DNA of 64,000 bases from Nocardia australiensis (GCF_020733705.1 NZ_JAJFZM010000006.1:148096-212095); one strand, 5' to 3'. Positions 36,777-46,042 are shown, numbered from the stretch's first letter. The notes: generated by a model not told the origin, from the sequence alone. Numbers and translations are program-made.

Positions 36777-37050
36777 CATGTCGGTCGGCTGGCCGGGGGC
36801 TCGTGCAGTCCCAGTCGGTTCCGCGCGTAGGCAGGGATGGCGGCAGCCAGCCAGGCGGATAGGTCTGGTTCCACCTGGTCGACCATCCACCGCTGCTGAG
36901 GGTCGGTCAGATACATCCGTCCCAGGGCCGCATATGCCTCGGGTGTGGGCTGCCAGTACCTGCGGACGGACTCGTAGTGTTCGGCGACTTCGTCGCGTAG
37001 GCCCCGGGCGGCGGTCCAGTTGTTGGTGAGTGGACGCGGACAAGGCGGGT
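36777..37050 (-). pseudogene. TipAS-domain fragment of a MerR-type regulator
   Basis: On the minus strand an open frame ending at 36777 reads LRDEVAEHYESVRRYW, then YAALGRMYLTDPQQR and QVEPDLSAWLAAAI. This is the pattern of the C-terminal half of the TipAS drug-recognition domain. There is no start codon, HTH or N-terminal part, so it is a remnant. It lies just upstream of, and opposite to, the decarboxylase gene. Confidence 0.6.
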
Positions 37051-37098
37051 GTGTGACTCGTAGTCTCGCAGCCAGGAACGTGTGATCGTGGAGGACTA

Positions 37099-38490
37099 GT
37101 GGATTCGAAACTTGCCGAGGACCTCGCGGAGGTAACCGCGCTGCTGAACGTCGTCAGCGTCGAGGCGGCGGAAGTCCTGCGCGGGCTGGACAAACGGCCG
37201 GTGGCGATGACGCCGCAACCACAGCGTGCGGCCGCGTTACCGGACATCGGACATGGTCTGCGCCAAGCGCTTTCGGAGTTCCGGCGACGCTGGGAGCCGA
37301 GGTTCTCCGGCAGTGCCGGGCCGCGGTATCTCGGGTTCGTCACCGGCGGTGCGACACCCGCCGCCATCGCCGGAGACTGGTTGACCAGTGTGTTCGATCA
37401 GAACGCGATGAGCGGCGGGGACTCCGCGGCGATCGAGCTGGAACGGGAGACGATCGATTGGATCGGGCAGCTGTTCGGGCTGGCAGAGCATAAGGGCGCC
37501 TTCGTCACCGGGGCCACCATGTCGAACTTTGTCGGGTTGGCTATCGCGCGAGAGTGGTTGGGCGAACAGCTCGGGCTGTCGGTCGCCGAGGACGGTGTCG
37601 GCGCACTCGGTCAGGTACCGGTGCTGTCGGGGACACCGCATTCGAGCATCTTCAAATCCCTGTCGATGCTCGGGATCGGCCGCAGCAGTGTGCGATCGGT
37701 GCCCACCCTCCCCGACCGTGAGGCCGTCGACGTCGACCGGCTCGCCGACGCGCTTGCCGCGCTGTCGGGCCGGCCCGCCATCGTAGTCGCCAACGCGGGC
37801 ACTGTGAACACCGTCGATTTCGACGATCTGCGCGCCATCGCCGCACTACGGCAGCGGTTTCCGTTCTGGTTGCACGTCGACGGCGCATTCGGCGCGTTCG
37901 CGGCGCTCTCGCCGGAGCACGCACACCTGGTGGACGGGTTGGCAGCGGCCGATTCGGTGTCCGTCGACCTGCACAAGTGGCTCAATGTGCCCTATGACGC
38001 CGCCGTGCAGTTCACCCGCCGCCAGGACTTACAGGTCCGTGCCTTCCATAATTCCGCCGCCTACCTCACCGCCCCGACAGGCGCACCGGATTTCGGCCAC
38101 CTGGTGCCGGAGAACTCACGCCGACTACGCGCGCTCACCGCCTGGTTCACCCTCACCGCGTACGGTCGCGCAGGACATCGGGATATCGTGCAGCGCAACA
38201 CTTCCTGCGCTGCGCAACTCGGCGAGGCGCTGACGGCGACCGGTCGATTCCGGCTGCTGTCTCCGGTCCGCCTCAACGTCGTCTGCTGCACCCTCGCTGA
38301 CCGACCTACTCCGGAACGGGTGCACGCGCTGGTCGAGGCGATCGCCGACACCGGCGAAACCTTCGTCACGCCAACGGTTTACAACGGAATTCCCGCCATC
38401 CGCGCCGCCTTCAGCAACTGGCGCACCACTCCAGCAGACGTGGCGCGGGCAGGCGCGGCGATCAGCAAGGCAGCCAAGGGACTCCAGTAG
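37099..38490 (+). CDS. PLP-dependent decarboxylase (group II type)
   Basis: 463 residues from a GTG at 37099 with GAGGA directly upstream. PLP residues are clear: HVDGAFGAFAALS (Asp261 for the pyridine N), SVDLHKWLNVPYD (Lys293 as Schiff base) and TGATMSNF for phosphate binding. Group II enzymes decarboxylate aromatic amino acids, glutamate or diaminobutyrate; a few in this group have oxidase or aldehyde-synthase activity. It stands alone, so the substrate is open. Confidence 0.9.
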   Translation: MDSKLAEDLAEVTALLNVVSVEAAEVLRGLDKRPVAMTPQPQRAAALPDIGHGLRQALSEFRRRWEPRFSGSAGPRYLGFVTGGATPAAIAGDWLTSVFDQNAMSGGDSAAIELERETIDWIGQLFGLAEHKGAFVTGATMSNFVGLAIAREWLGEQLGLSVAEDGVGALGQVPVLSGTPHSSIFKSLSMLGIGRSSVRSVPTLPDREAVDVDRLADALAALSGRPAIVVANAGTVNTVDFDDLRAIAALRQRFPFWLHVDGAFGAFAALSPEHAHLVDGLAAADSVSVDLHKWLNVPYDAAVQFTRRQDLQVRAFHNSAAYLTAPTGAPDFGHLVPENSRRLRALTAWFTLTAYGRAGHRDIVQRNTSCAAQLGEALTATGRFRLLSPVRLNVVCCTLADRPTPERVHALVEAIADTGETFVTPTVYNGIPAIRAAFSNWRTTPADVARAGAAISKAAKGLQ

Positions 38491-39063
38491 CGCAACGCCG
38501 CACCCGGCAAGACTCCGGGCTTACGCGCTACTCACCCGTGCCGCGACGCCGGGGGTTCAGACCGCCTTCCGCACACCGACTATTGGTCACGCGAGTGATC
38601 TGTCATGCCGCATAGCGCGCGGTTCGAAATGACCACAGCCGGATGTCGAGCAGGACTGTGACCGTCGGATATCAGAGCAGTGTGTCGCGCATTCTCAGGG
38701 GCCGGTCCCCAGCCCGCCCGGCTCTTGGAGGAACACGCGGTTGAAGTCTTCGAGCTGATCCAAGAATTCGAGTGTGTATCCCATTTCGGAAGTGCTCGTA
38801 CTGTCGGCGTATTTGATCAAAACACCGCAGGCCCAGTACCGACCGATCGCTTCACCACGACTGAGCCTGCGGCGTTTCGACCAGTGTCCGAACTTCACGC
38901 GCTGGGACACCGGCCTCACCCCAGCACACTGCCACTCCAACGTGATATGTCAAGCAAACGGTGAACCTCGGTCACGCAAAGCACCCGCGAGCATCGGCGT
39001 CCGCGTATTACCGGGTCCGGCTCACTGATCAATCGGTGACATGTCGAATCTGGAGTGGATGCT
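38491..39063. other. Intergenic region with one weak open frame
   Basis: A minus-strand frame 38695-38940 (81 codons, reading LIKYADSTSTSEMGYTLEF near its end) has plausible codon use but no family I know; it could be the tail of a lost gene. CCCGG/CCGGG near 38506-38520 could form a weak terminator after the decarboxylase. Nothing else is supported. Confidence 0.35.
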
Positions 39064-39768
39064 CTAGAGAGACTGCCGGTAGCCGTAGTATTCGTGGTCT
39101 TCGTTGTATCCGCCGTACCCGCCGCCGACTTCGCGGAAGTGGGTGACGAATTCGATGGCGTCGACCCATTTGACGTGTTTGAAGCCGTGCTGTAATTCGT
39201 TTCGCAGGCGTAACGGGGCACCGTGTCCGTATGTCAGCGGGGCGTCGTTCATGTCGTAGGCGAGCATCGTCAGATGGTGATTCATCTGTTCGATCGCATG
39301 GGCGTCGTAGTACGTGCCACCGTCGGACCCCTCGGCGAGGGAGTAGAAGATCACCCACCTGATGAAGATCATCAAGAAGAGATTGAAGAAATGTTGCCAA
39401 CCGACCCAGGCCGGAATGCCCCGGCCCGCCTCGCGGCCGGTCGGCGCCGTGGTTCCCGGATACCGTGCCATGAAGTCCTCGACAGCCGCCACGTTGTGCA
39501 GGCCTTTGGCGATCGCGACCGCGGTGATCAGCACAACGAAACCGATCGGATGCAGCCACAGCACGTTGAACCATCGATCCCGGCCGAACCTCAACCGTGG
39601 CGCGATACCTCCCGTGTGCGGAATCCGGCCGGCCCAGGTGTCCGGGTGCAGCACATCCTCGCCCGGCTGAAGCCGGGACCGATAGGCCGACATCGAGGTG
39701 CCTTCTACCCCTTGCGCCGAGTCTTGGACACCCGGCCGAGCTGGGGGAGGTCGATAGTCGTTCCCCAT
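39064..39768 (-). pseudogene. Molybdopterin oxidoreductase with cytochrome-b-like domain, internally deleted
   Basis: 234 residues that join two ends of a much larger protein. The N-terminal part has a membrane helix (NVLWLHPIGFVVLITAVAIA) and LQ-type loops up to FFNLFLMIFI. The sequence then jumps, in frame, to WVIFYSLAEGSDGGTYYDAH and the C-terminal GHGAPLRLRNELQHGFKHVK of a sulfite-oxidase-fold enzyme. By memory of the family (about 500-600 residues), the remaining cytochrome b helices and the Cys ligand of molybdenum are missing. The junction is near 39350-39372. Almost certainly without its original activity. Confidence 0.7.
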
Positions 39769-40035
39769 ACCACAATGCTAATCGCCCACACGCCGCCGTC
39801 TTCGCCTTCGGCTGGCTCGTGCCGTCTCTCCCGGATACCGAGTGGCCGCTACGACAAGGACCGAATCCGCCGCGCCCCAGCCCAGCCCAACCGGCCAGAA
39901 CAGTGATCGGCGGCGACTGCGCGGGACACGATTCGCGCTAGGTCATCACCGGGTACGCGGCCGATGTCGCGTCACTGGGCGGCTTGGCGGGCTCAGCTCG
40001 GGACGCCTCACCGATGACCTCACCATCGGGGCGCG

Positions 40036-40182
40036 CTGATCAATGCCGCCGGGCTCGGTCTGTGTCTCTCTCTGGACGCGCACTACGGTCCCGCCATCAC
40101 CTCCGCGCAGATGTTCGCACCGCTCGCGATCAGCGGATTCGGCTTCGGGTTTTTCGTCGCCCCCATGGTCGATTCAACGATG
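40036..40182 (+). pseudogene. MFS transporter fragment
   Basis: The frame INAAGLGLCLSLDAHYGP and then ISGFGFGFFVAPMVDS resembles the helix 11-12 region of DHA2-type exporters. No flanking part of a transporter remains. 39769-40035 shows no gene. Confidence 0.4.
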
Positions 40183-40184
40183 CG

Positions 40185-40450
40185 GTGTGGCGATATGGAC
40201 CGCTGGCCACGCTGGTCTACGAGATCGACAAACCGAGTCGCCACCTCTTTTCGGTGACATCGAGTTCTACACGCAACTGGTGCGGGACACCATCGGACCG
40301 ATACTCGAGCCCGCCGTCGGAACCGGTCGCGTGTCCGTACTACTGCTCGAAAAGGGGCTGCCAGTACGGGGTTACGACACTTCCCCTGCCTGCTGGACAG
40401 TTGTGGGAGATCGAGACTTCGAGGAAGGTTGGCCTGTCCCCAGTGAATGA
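40185..40450 (+). pseudogene. SAM-dependent methyltransferase fragment
   Basis: GPLATLVYEIDKP, then in another frame GDIEFYTQLVRDTIG and PILEPAVGTGRVSVLLLEKG, followed by VRGYDTSP. This is the N-terminal SAM-binding part of a class I methyltransferase (ExxxGTGR motif). It is frameshifted and ends just before the IS701-type element. Confidence 0.6.
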
Positions 40451-40466
40451 GACCGCTCGGTACTAG

Positions 40467-41898
40467 TAGGACTTTGTTAGGTGGGGAAGGTGTGGTGGCA
40501 GAGTGGGCAGGTGCCGATCCAGATGACAAGGGCGCGTTGGAGTTTGCGGAGGATGCCGTAGAGGGTCAGTCCTGCCCACGTGCTTTTGGGTTCGTGAGCC
40601 GGAGGGTGGTGAGGAACAAGTGCGCGGCGGTGACGAGGGTGGCGTGGTGGTGCCAGCCGAGCCAGGAGCGTCCTTCGAAGTGGTCCAGGCCGAGCGCGTC
40701 TTTGAGTTCGCGGTAGTCGTGTTCGATGCGCCAGCGGATTTTCGCCAGTCGCACGAGTTCGGTGATGGGTGTTTCGGACGGGAGGGTGGACAGCCAGTAG
40801 TCGGTGGGTTCTTTTGTGCCGGTGGGCCATTCGGCGATCAGCCAGGCTTCGGGCGCACTGCCGTCGTCGGCGCGGGTGATGAACCGGCTCGCGGGCCGGA
40901 CGCGGATCGCGGTGAACTTCGAGGTCATCGCGGCGCCGGGGTTGCCGGGGCCGGATTTGCTGCCGTGGCGCCAGGTCACCTCCCGCAACGCTGTGGGCCC
41001 AGCCGCTACGACCATGTCCTTGCAGGTCACCGGCGGATCGGGGTAGCGGGGTTTGGGTGGGCGTCCCCTCGGCGGCGGGGGCGGGGTTACCGGTTGCGCC
41101 TGGCCGGGCTGGACGGTGGTGGCACCCTTGACCGCCACGACGTAGGGCAGGCATCGATCGGACAGGCCGGTGCGGAACTCCGTGGCGTCGCCGTAGCCGG
41201 CGTCGGCCACGACGACCGGGGGCGCGGCGCGGCCCCATTCGAGGAGTTCGTCGATCATTTCCAACGCCATCTCCCATTTACGGCGATGACGCTCACCGTC
41301 GGGGATCGCGGCCTTGGCGCGGCGCGCCGCGATCGCCGCCTGCTCGGCCGGTGTTTCCGCAGTAGCGTCGTCCCAGCTCTCGGGCATGAACAGCCGCCAG
41401 TCCAGCGGCGCGGACGCGGTGTCGGTCACCCCGTGCACGCTGACGGCGACCTGGCAGTTGCCGACCTTGCCCAGGGTGCCCGAATACTGCCGGGCCACAC
41501 ACGGCGAGGAGTCACCGTCCTTGGCGAACCCCGTGTCGTCCAGCGCCCACGCCTGCGGCGTGATCACCTCACATGCGTTGCGGGACAAAACTTTCCGCAC
41601 CGGAACCACATCCCACGGCGAGGTCGTGACGAACTGCTGCAGTCGCTGATGGTCAGTCCCCAACCGCTGCGCCATCGGCTGCATCGACTTGCGCTTACCG
41701 TCCAGCATCAACCCACGCACATACACCCCGGCAGTGGCCACCCGATCCTTGCGCGTCAGCGACGCGAACACCTCACCGACAAACGAATCCAGCAACTCAT
41801 CGACTCGGGCCAGCTCACCGGTATCCACACCGGACATGGTCTCGAGAAACCCGCCAGAACTCGAGAGGGCACGCAGTGACAAACCTAACAAAGTCCTA
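40467..41898 (-). mobile_element. IS701-type insertion sequence, apparently intact
   Basis: 1432 bases bounded by perfect 16-base inverted ends, TAGGACTTTGTTAGGT at the left and its complement at the right. The 4-base target duplication CTAG flanks both ends (40463-40466 and 41899-41902), matching the YTAR preference of IS701 elements. It lies three bases after the YczE stop codon and carries one intact transposase gene. The exact ends and duplication indicate a recent insertion. Confidence 0.92.
40566..41837 (-). CDS. IS701-family transposase
   Basis: 423 residues from the ATG at 41837. DDE-type features are present: WALDDTGFAKDGDSS (first Asp), VVVADAGYGDATEFR (second Asp) and RIEHDYRELKDALGLDHFEG (Glu). 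QYSGTLGKVGNCQVAVS is typical of IS701. The open frame continues upstream into the terminal repeat, so a start at 41891 cannot be excluded. No frameshift or stop is seen. Confidence 0.93.
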   Translation of the reverse strand: MSGVDTGELARVDELLDSFVGEVFASLTRKDRVATAGVYVRGLMLDGKRKSMQPMAQRLGTDHQRLQQFVTTSPWDVVPVRKVLSRNACEVITPQAWALDDTGFAKDGDSSPCVARQYSGTLGKVGNCQVAVSVHGVTDTASAPLDWRLFMPESWDDATAETPAEQAAIAARRAKAAIPDGERHRRKWEMALEMIDELLEWGRAAPPVVVADAGYGDATEFRTGLSDRCLPYVVAVKGATTVQPGQAQPVTPPPPPRGRPPKPRYPDPPVTCKDMVVAAGPTALREVTWRHGSKSGPGNPGAAMTSKFTAIRVRPASRFITRADDGSAPEAWLIAEWPTGTKEPTDYWLSTLPSETPITELVRLAKIRWRIEHDYRELKDALGLDHFEGRSWLGWHHHATLVTAAHLFLTTLRLTNPKARGQD

Positions 41899-41905
41899 CT
41901 AGGAC

Positions 41906-42556
41906 CTACCCCTTCCCATCGGAGAGTTCGACGGTGACCTTCGGAAGGAAGTAGCCCACGAGTGGGCCCATGGTCACCGCAATGAGCACGGTCCCGCTAC
42001 CAACGGTGCCGCCGAGGATCCAGCCGGTGGTGGCGACGGTGACTTCGATGCCGGTACGTACCACCGCGACGGGTTGCCGGGTGAGTCGGACCAGACCGGT
42101 CATAAGTCCGTCACGGGGGCCGGCACTGAACTGCGCACCGAGGTAGACAGCATCGAAGAACGCCAGCCCGATCATTCCGATGACCAGGTAGATTGCTTGC
42201 GCGCCAACACTATCCGGTTGGGGAATGATCGACGCCGTCGCGTCAGCGGCTATCCCGACGAGGACAACGTTGAGAAGCGTTCCCACGCCGGGAAGCTCAC
42301 GCATGGGTATCCATGCGACAAGCACGATCACCGCGATGAGGTTCGTAGCCGTCCCGAAGGAGATCCCCAGCGCCCCGGAGACGCCCTCGGTGAGAACGCT
42401 CCAACTGGCTGCGCCCAGCCCTGAGGTGACCAGCATCATTACCGATGCGCCGTAGCCGATCAGGCCAACCAGCAGTTGTGGGAATCGACGCAGTTTGCGC
42501 CCAGCGCGCAGTTGTTCAGCCGCGTTGAGCCGCCGGAGTATGAAGCTGTCTGTCAT
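41906..42556 (-). CDS. YczE/YitT-type membrane protein
   Basis: 216 residues with about five to six hydrophobic helices and the family motifs LVGLIGYGASVMMLVTSGLG and GPRDGLMTGL. YczE-like proteins are of unknown function and are typically controlled by a divergently encoded MocR regulator, as found here. The start may also be the ATG at 42592. The stop codon is three bases from the IS701 target duplication, so the gene itself is intact. Confidence 0.82.
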   Translation of the reverse strand: MTDSFILRRLNAAEQLRAGRKLRRFPQLLVGLIGYGASVMMLVTSGLGAASWSVLTEGVSGALGISFGTATNLIAVIVLVAWIPMRELPGVGTLLNVVLVGIAADATASIIPQPDSVGAQAIYLVIGMIGLAFFDAVYLGAQFSAGPRDGLMTGLVRLTRQPVAVVRTGIEVTVATTGWILGGTVGSGTVLIAVTMGPLVGYFLPKVTVELSDGKG

Positions 42557-42616
42557 CAGCCCACTGTCGTTAATTCTGGTATCCGATTCCATAGCCAGAT
42601 TTGCGATACTGGTCGG

Positions 42617-43381
42617 ATGAAGATCAGCTCGCGGATGGTCGCACGCATGCTGGGGGCGTGGGATGAGGGCCCGGGACCAGCGCACCAACGTCTGTCGGAC
42701 AGATTGCGGCTACTTGTACTGGACGGCCGCCTGGTGTTGGGCACAGCGTTGCCGAGTGAGCGCGATCTGGCTGCCACTCTGGCGGTCAGCCGCACGACCA
42801 TCGGCGCGGCCTACCGGACGCTGGCCGACGCGCGGTATATCGACACTCAGCAACGATCCCGGGCCGTCGTTCGCCTCCCGGGCGATCGAGAGCCGCAATG
42901 GCCGAATCCATCGCTGTCGCCGACGATCGATCTGTCGTTCGTATCCCCAGCCGCGCCCGGGATGGTTTTGCACCGTGCATATAGCGAGGCATTGGAGCGG
43001 CTTCCCCGCTATTTCGGTCACCGCGGATACGAGCGTGACGGCGTCATGGAACTGCGGGAGTCGGTGGCGCGATGGTACGACAAGCGGGGACTCCCGACTC
43101 AGCCCGATCAGGTCCTTGTCACCAACGGCGCGCAACACGCATTGGCCCTGATCACCCGCACACTGCTCGCCCCCGGAGACCGCGTGGTGATCGACCACCC
43201 CACCTACCCGCACGCGATCAGCGCCCTCACCGGTGCCCATTGCCGCCTGCTGCCGGTCGCACTCGAACCGGACGGCTGGAACGCGGAACAACTCCTCGCA
43301 GCGAGCCGCGGCTCGGCCGCAGTCAGCACTCCACGATCAGCCACCGGCTCATCAGCCATCAGGCAACCCTCACCGTCGTGA
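42617..43381 (+). pseudogene. MocR-type (GntR/aminotransferase) regulator, truncated
   Basis: 254 residues, against about 450-480 for the family. The N-terminal wHTH is present (LPSERDLAATLAVSRTTIGAAYRTL), followed by the beginning of a fold-type I aminotransferase domain (VTNGAQHALALITRTL, PGDRVVIDHPTYPHA). Homology ends near 43315, and the PLP Lys and the second half are missing. DNA binding may survive, but effector sensing should not. It is divergent from the YczE gene, 60 bases away. Confidence 0.85.
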
Positions 43382-43615
43382 ACACGAGTACGAGCGAAAA
43401 GCACCGTACTGCATACGAGTTCGAGACACGCCGACGTTCGAAGTCCTATTCACTCACCCTCGAGTCAGCAGGTCAGCGCTGACCACGACTTCGAACATCG
43501 ACACCTGCGTGCTCGACAACGCAGGGGCACAACAGTTTCCGCGACCCAACACCGCCGGACACACGGGCCCAATGCTGTTCAACCGAACCACACCCATGAT
43601 GAGGAGAGAAAGATA

Positions 43616-43729
43616 ATGAGTGAACCAGCTTCGACACGACCAGGAGCGCGCAGCTCGGGCCCTGCGCCTCGTTCGCGCGCGAGACCATCGAACGAGAGGC
43701 CAGTGCAGGCCATCGTTGGAAATCAGTAA
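43616..43729 (+). CDS. Small ORF, 37 residues
   Basis: ATG with an excellent Shine-Dalgarno (AGGAGAG ten bases upstream). The product is Ser/Pro/Arg rich (MSEPASTRPGARSSGPAPRS and so on) and without Cys. It could be a leader or short peptide, or chance. The surrounding 43382-43615 and 43730-44217 contain no recognisable gene. Confidence 0.3.
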   Translation: MSEPASTRPGARSSGPAPRSRARPSNERPVQAIVGNQ

Positions 43730-44217
43730 GGAGCGGCAGCCGAGAGGCAGAGGGAGCCTCCAGGGCCACCGACAGTCGGCCCCTCCGGCCACAGCTCTTC
43801 GAGGTCGGTCGGAGTGAGTGGCGCACGGTACCCGGCTTTAAGCACCTGTTTTAAGGGTCACGCCCATATGCGGTCGAGCTCCTCCAGCCACGTTGGCGTA
43901 GGTGCGGTGATCGTGCCGCAACTAGTTCGGTCGCCACGACGGCTTTGTCGCTCACCGGCGGCTAGCACCGACCCACCTCATCGTGCAGATTGCGCTGGAG
44001 CACACCCATCTCGGGCATTTTGGCGCACAAATCTTTCGAGCGTCCCTAACCAACGGCCCGCCAGGTACAAGCAGCGGCGAGTTTCGCCACTGGTCTCGCT
44101 CACGCCGTTCCTCAGTATCCCACCGGCGAGTTGGCCGTTTTCCCTGCTGTCAGCGAGAGCGTCCATGCACAGCCAAAACGAGAACCAAGAAGTCACAGGG
44201 AATGCGGAGAGGAAATG

Positions 44218-44419
44218 ACGATCCACGCCGACGACATCGGAGCCGATGTCAGTACGCGATTGAGCTTCATCCGGCATCCGGAGTCGACATCGAATCTGGA
44301 CCGTCGGACGGCCCGTCCAGGTCAGCGACTACCGCTATCGCAGCGACGACTACTACGGCGCGACCCGACCTGCCGCCATTCCCTCACCCGCACAAGCCGA
44401 TTCCCGCGACTCACCATAG
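44218..44419 (+). pseudogene. Short conserved-looking ORF, frameshifted
   Basis: The ATG at 44218 follows GGAGAGGAA and opens MTIHADDIGADVSTRLSF. A second frame from about 44275 reads HRIWTVGRPVQVSDYRYRSD and DYYGATRPAA and stops at 44419. Together they look like one protein of about 67 residues with a frameshift between. The first frame alone runs on to 44454. I do not recognise the family. Confidence 0.3.
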
Positions 44420-44467
44420 CGGGCACCGAGACACCTGTTCCGAACCCGACCTGACAGGAGACCCACC

Positions 44468-44566
44468 ATGCGTACTCGCCACCATGCCCACCCCCGGCCC
44501 GTCCGCACCCGCCGCTGGGGCCGGTATCGCCGCCGCCGACCCGGCACCCACGGCCCACTGACGTAG
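44468..44566 (+). CDS. Arginine-rich 32-residue ORF
   Basis: The ATG is preceded by CAGGAG at a spacing of seven. The peptide is extremely basic (VRTRRWGRYRRRRPGTHG is its core), with more than one third Arg. It lies 48 bases after the previous short ORF in the same direction. It may be a nucleic-acid-binding peptide, an antimicrobial-like peptide or a chance frame. Confidence 0.35.
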   Translation: MRTRHHAHPRPVRTRRWGRYRRRRPGTHGPLT

Positions 44567-44749
44567 CGGCTTGAACAGCGCCGCTCCGGGACGATCGGGT
44601 TCGCCCTTGCGGGTCGGGCGCAGCAGCCGGAGACCCGCGCGGCTGGCGAGGGTGTTGATATCGTCGTTATCCCGCGCGGCCTGGCCTTGGCCACGTGTGC
44701 GATGAAACCCGATGCCTGGCCAATCCGAACGCGACGACGCGTCACGGGG

Positions 44750-44982
44750 CTTCGCTGCCGCTGCCGCACCCATCGGACCAGCGACCGACGTAGGTCGGTC
44801 ACCGTATGGCAGTGGAGGTCCCAGTTCTCAGATATCCCACCATGCGCTCGGAAAGCGTCGCAGTTCGCGGTTCTATCATCGATCAGCAGCGCATCCGAGA
44901 AGGTGAGATCGTGCTTGCCGAGCCACGGTCCGAAACCCGTGGCGTATCTGGTCTCTTTCATACCCCGACGTCGCTGGAGCAT
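44750..44982 (-). pseudogene. HAD-like hydrolase fragment
   Basis: A minus-strand frame reads ATGFGPWLGKHDLTFSDALL, IDDRTANCDAFRAHGG and DLRRSLVRWV. This looks like the C-terminal third of a small HAD phosphatase (motif IV as LLIDDR). The N-terminal motif I part is absent. Confidence 0.4.
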
Positions 44983-45037
44983 CTGTCGTGTTTCGGTCGG
45001 GGAAAGACGTTGGGGCGCAGTGCCCGCATGGTGGTTG

Positions 45038-45472
45038 TCACCATTGGGTGGTGAGTTGGGGTAGGCGGCGGGTGCCGCGGGCGAGGTCTTCGGCGAGGTC
45101 GTCGTAGGCGTTGCCGAGTTCGTCGAGTTGGGTGCGGGCGTCGTCGAACAGTTCGTCGGGGGCGGCGGTGAGCGCGATGTAGTTTTGGACGGTCAATTGC
45201 GCGATTTGGTCGACGACTTGGCCCATCGTGTGGGTGTGCAGTTTCGCGGCCGGGAACGGCACTGGTGTGGCGAGTTGGACCCATTGGTCGATCTCGCGCA
45301 TCAGCCTGATTCGGTGCGCGTCTGTTTCTTCCAGAGCTGACCACGGGGTGTTTTCTCGGGTCTCGTGCAGGCCAGCGAGTTCCCCGGCGGCGTCGAGCAT
45401 CGGGTGATCGGTGATGATCGGGAATCCGCGGCACGCGGCCAGCAGCACGTCTTTGTCGGGCAGCCCGGTCAC
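45038..45472 (-). CDS. DUF4254 family protein
   Basis: 144 residues from a GTG at 45472 that overlaps the preceding stop (GTGA) and follows GGGGGAT. The core IRLMREIDQWVQLATPVPFP, HTHTMGQVVDQIAQLTVQNY and GTRRLPQLTTQW is the nocardial form of DUF4254, a helical family of unknown function that is multi-copy in Nocardia. It is the last gene of a short minus-strand operon. Confidence 0.75.
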   Translation of the reverse strand: MTGLPDKDVLLAACRGFPIITDHPMLDAAGELAGLHETRENTPWSALEETDAHRIRLMREIDQWVQLATPVPFPAAKLHTHTMGQVVDQIAQLTVQNYIALTAAPDELFDDARTQLDELGNAYDDLAEDLARGTRRLPQLTTQW

Positions 45473-45600
45473 CAGCGATCCCCCACAACAGTCGACCGGC
45501 GCCCGACCGTGATCAACGCACCGTTGTTGCTGGAGGTGACGGCCCGGTAGTCGATGCCGTCGTCGGTGCTCAGCCATCCCGGGTGGTCGGTGATGAACAT
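45469..45600 (-). CDS. Small protein of 43 residues, coupled to the DUF4254 gene
   Basis: ATG at 45600; the product begins MFITDHPGWLSTDDGIDYRA and contains SSNNGALITVGRR. Its stop overlaps the DUF4254 start, which supports expression. AAGGA lies 13 bases upstream. No known domain. Confidence 0.5.
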   Translation of the reverse strand: MFITDHPGWLSTDDGIDYRAVTSSNNGALITVGRRSTVVGDRW

Positions 45601-45667
45601 GAGGTTTGGTTATCCTTTCGGTCCTCGGGGTGGGCGGTGGCGAGGAGGTGTCCGACCAGCGGTGTCC

Positions 45668-46042
45668 TCAGCCATCGCGCCCGACCTCGGCGGGGTGGGC
45701 CCGACCGTCGAGGGTGTCGGTGGTGAGGACGCGGATGTGGCGTCTGTTGGCGGTGATGGTGTGTTGGCCGTGCGGGAGGTGGGTGTGGTCGGGGACGACC
45801 ACGGCAACCACGGCTGGGTTGGTTGTGGCGGCGCGGGTGAGCGCGGCGACGGTTTCGCCGTGGGTGTGGTGGTCGAGATAGGTTCCGCCCCAGCTGTATC
45901 CGCACTCCGCGGCGCGGGCACGCATCGGAGCACCGACCTCAGAACGTTTGGCGGTGCCGTGGCGGATCCGCCACGGTTCTGAGATTCCGCACGCTTCGCT
46001 GGGGCAGATTGGCAGGCTCAACTGGTGCGGTGATCGCAGCAA
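45668..46042 (-). CDS. Hypothetical protein, nocardial type
   Basis: 124 residues from 46042; an internal start near 45926 is possible. The N-terminal part (GISEPWRIRHGTAKRSEVGA) and the middle (GYSWGGTYLDHHTHGETVAA followed by VVPDHTHLPHG) resemble small proteins found next to DUF4254 genes in Nocardia, by memory. Function unknown. Confidence 0.5.
   Translation of the reverse strand: MLRSPHQLSLPICPSEACGISEPWRIRHGTAKRSEVGAPMRARAAECGYSWGGTYLDHHTHGETVAALTRAATTNPAVVAVVVPDHTHLPHGQHTITANRRHIRVLTTDTLDGRAHPAEVGRDG

Noticed and set aside
40620..41879. 419-codon plus-strand frame inside the IS701-type element
   Set aside because: It is antisense to the transposase and lacks any recognisable domain.
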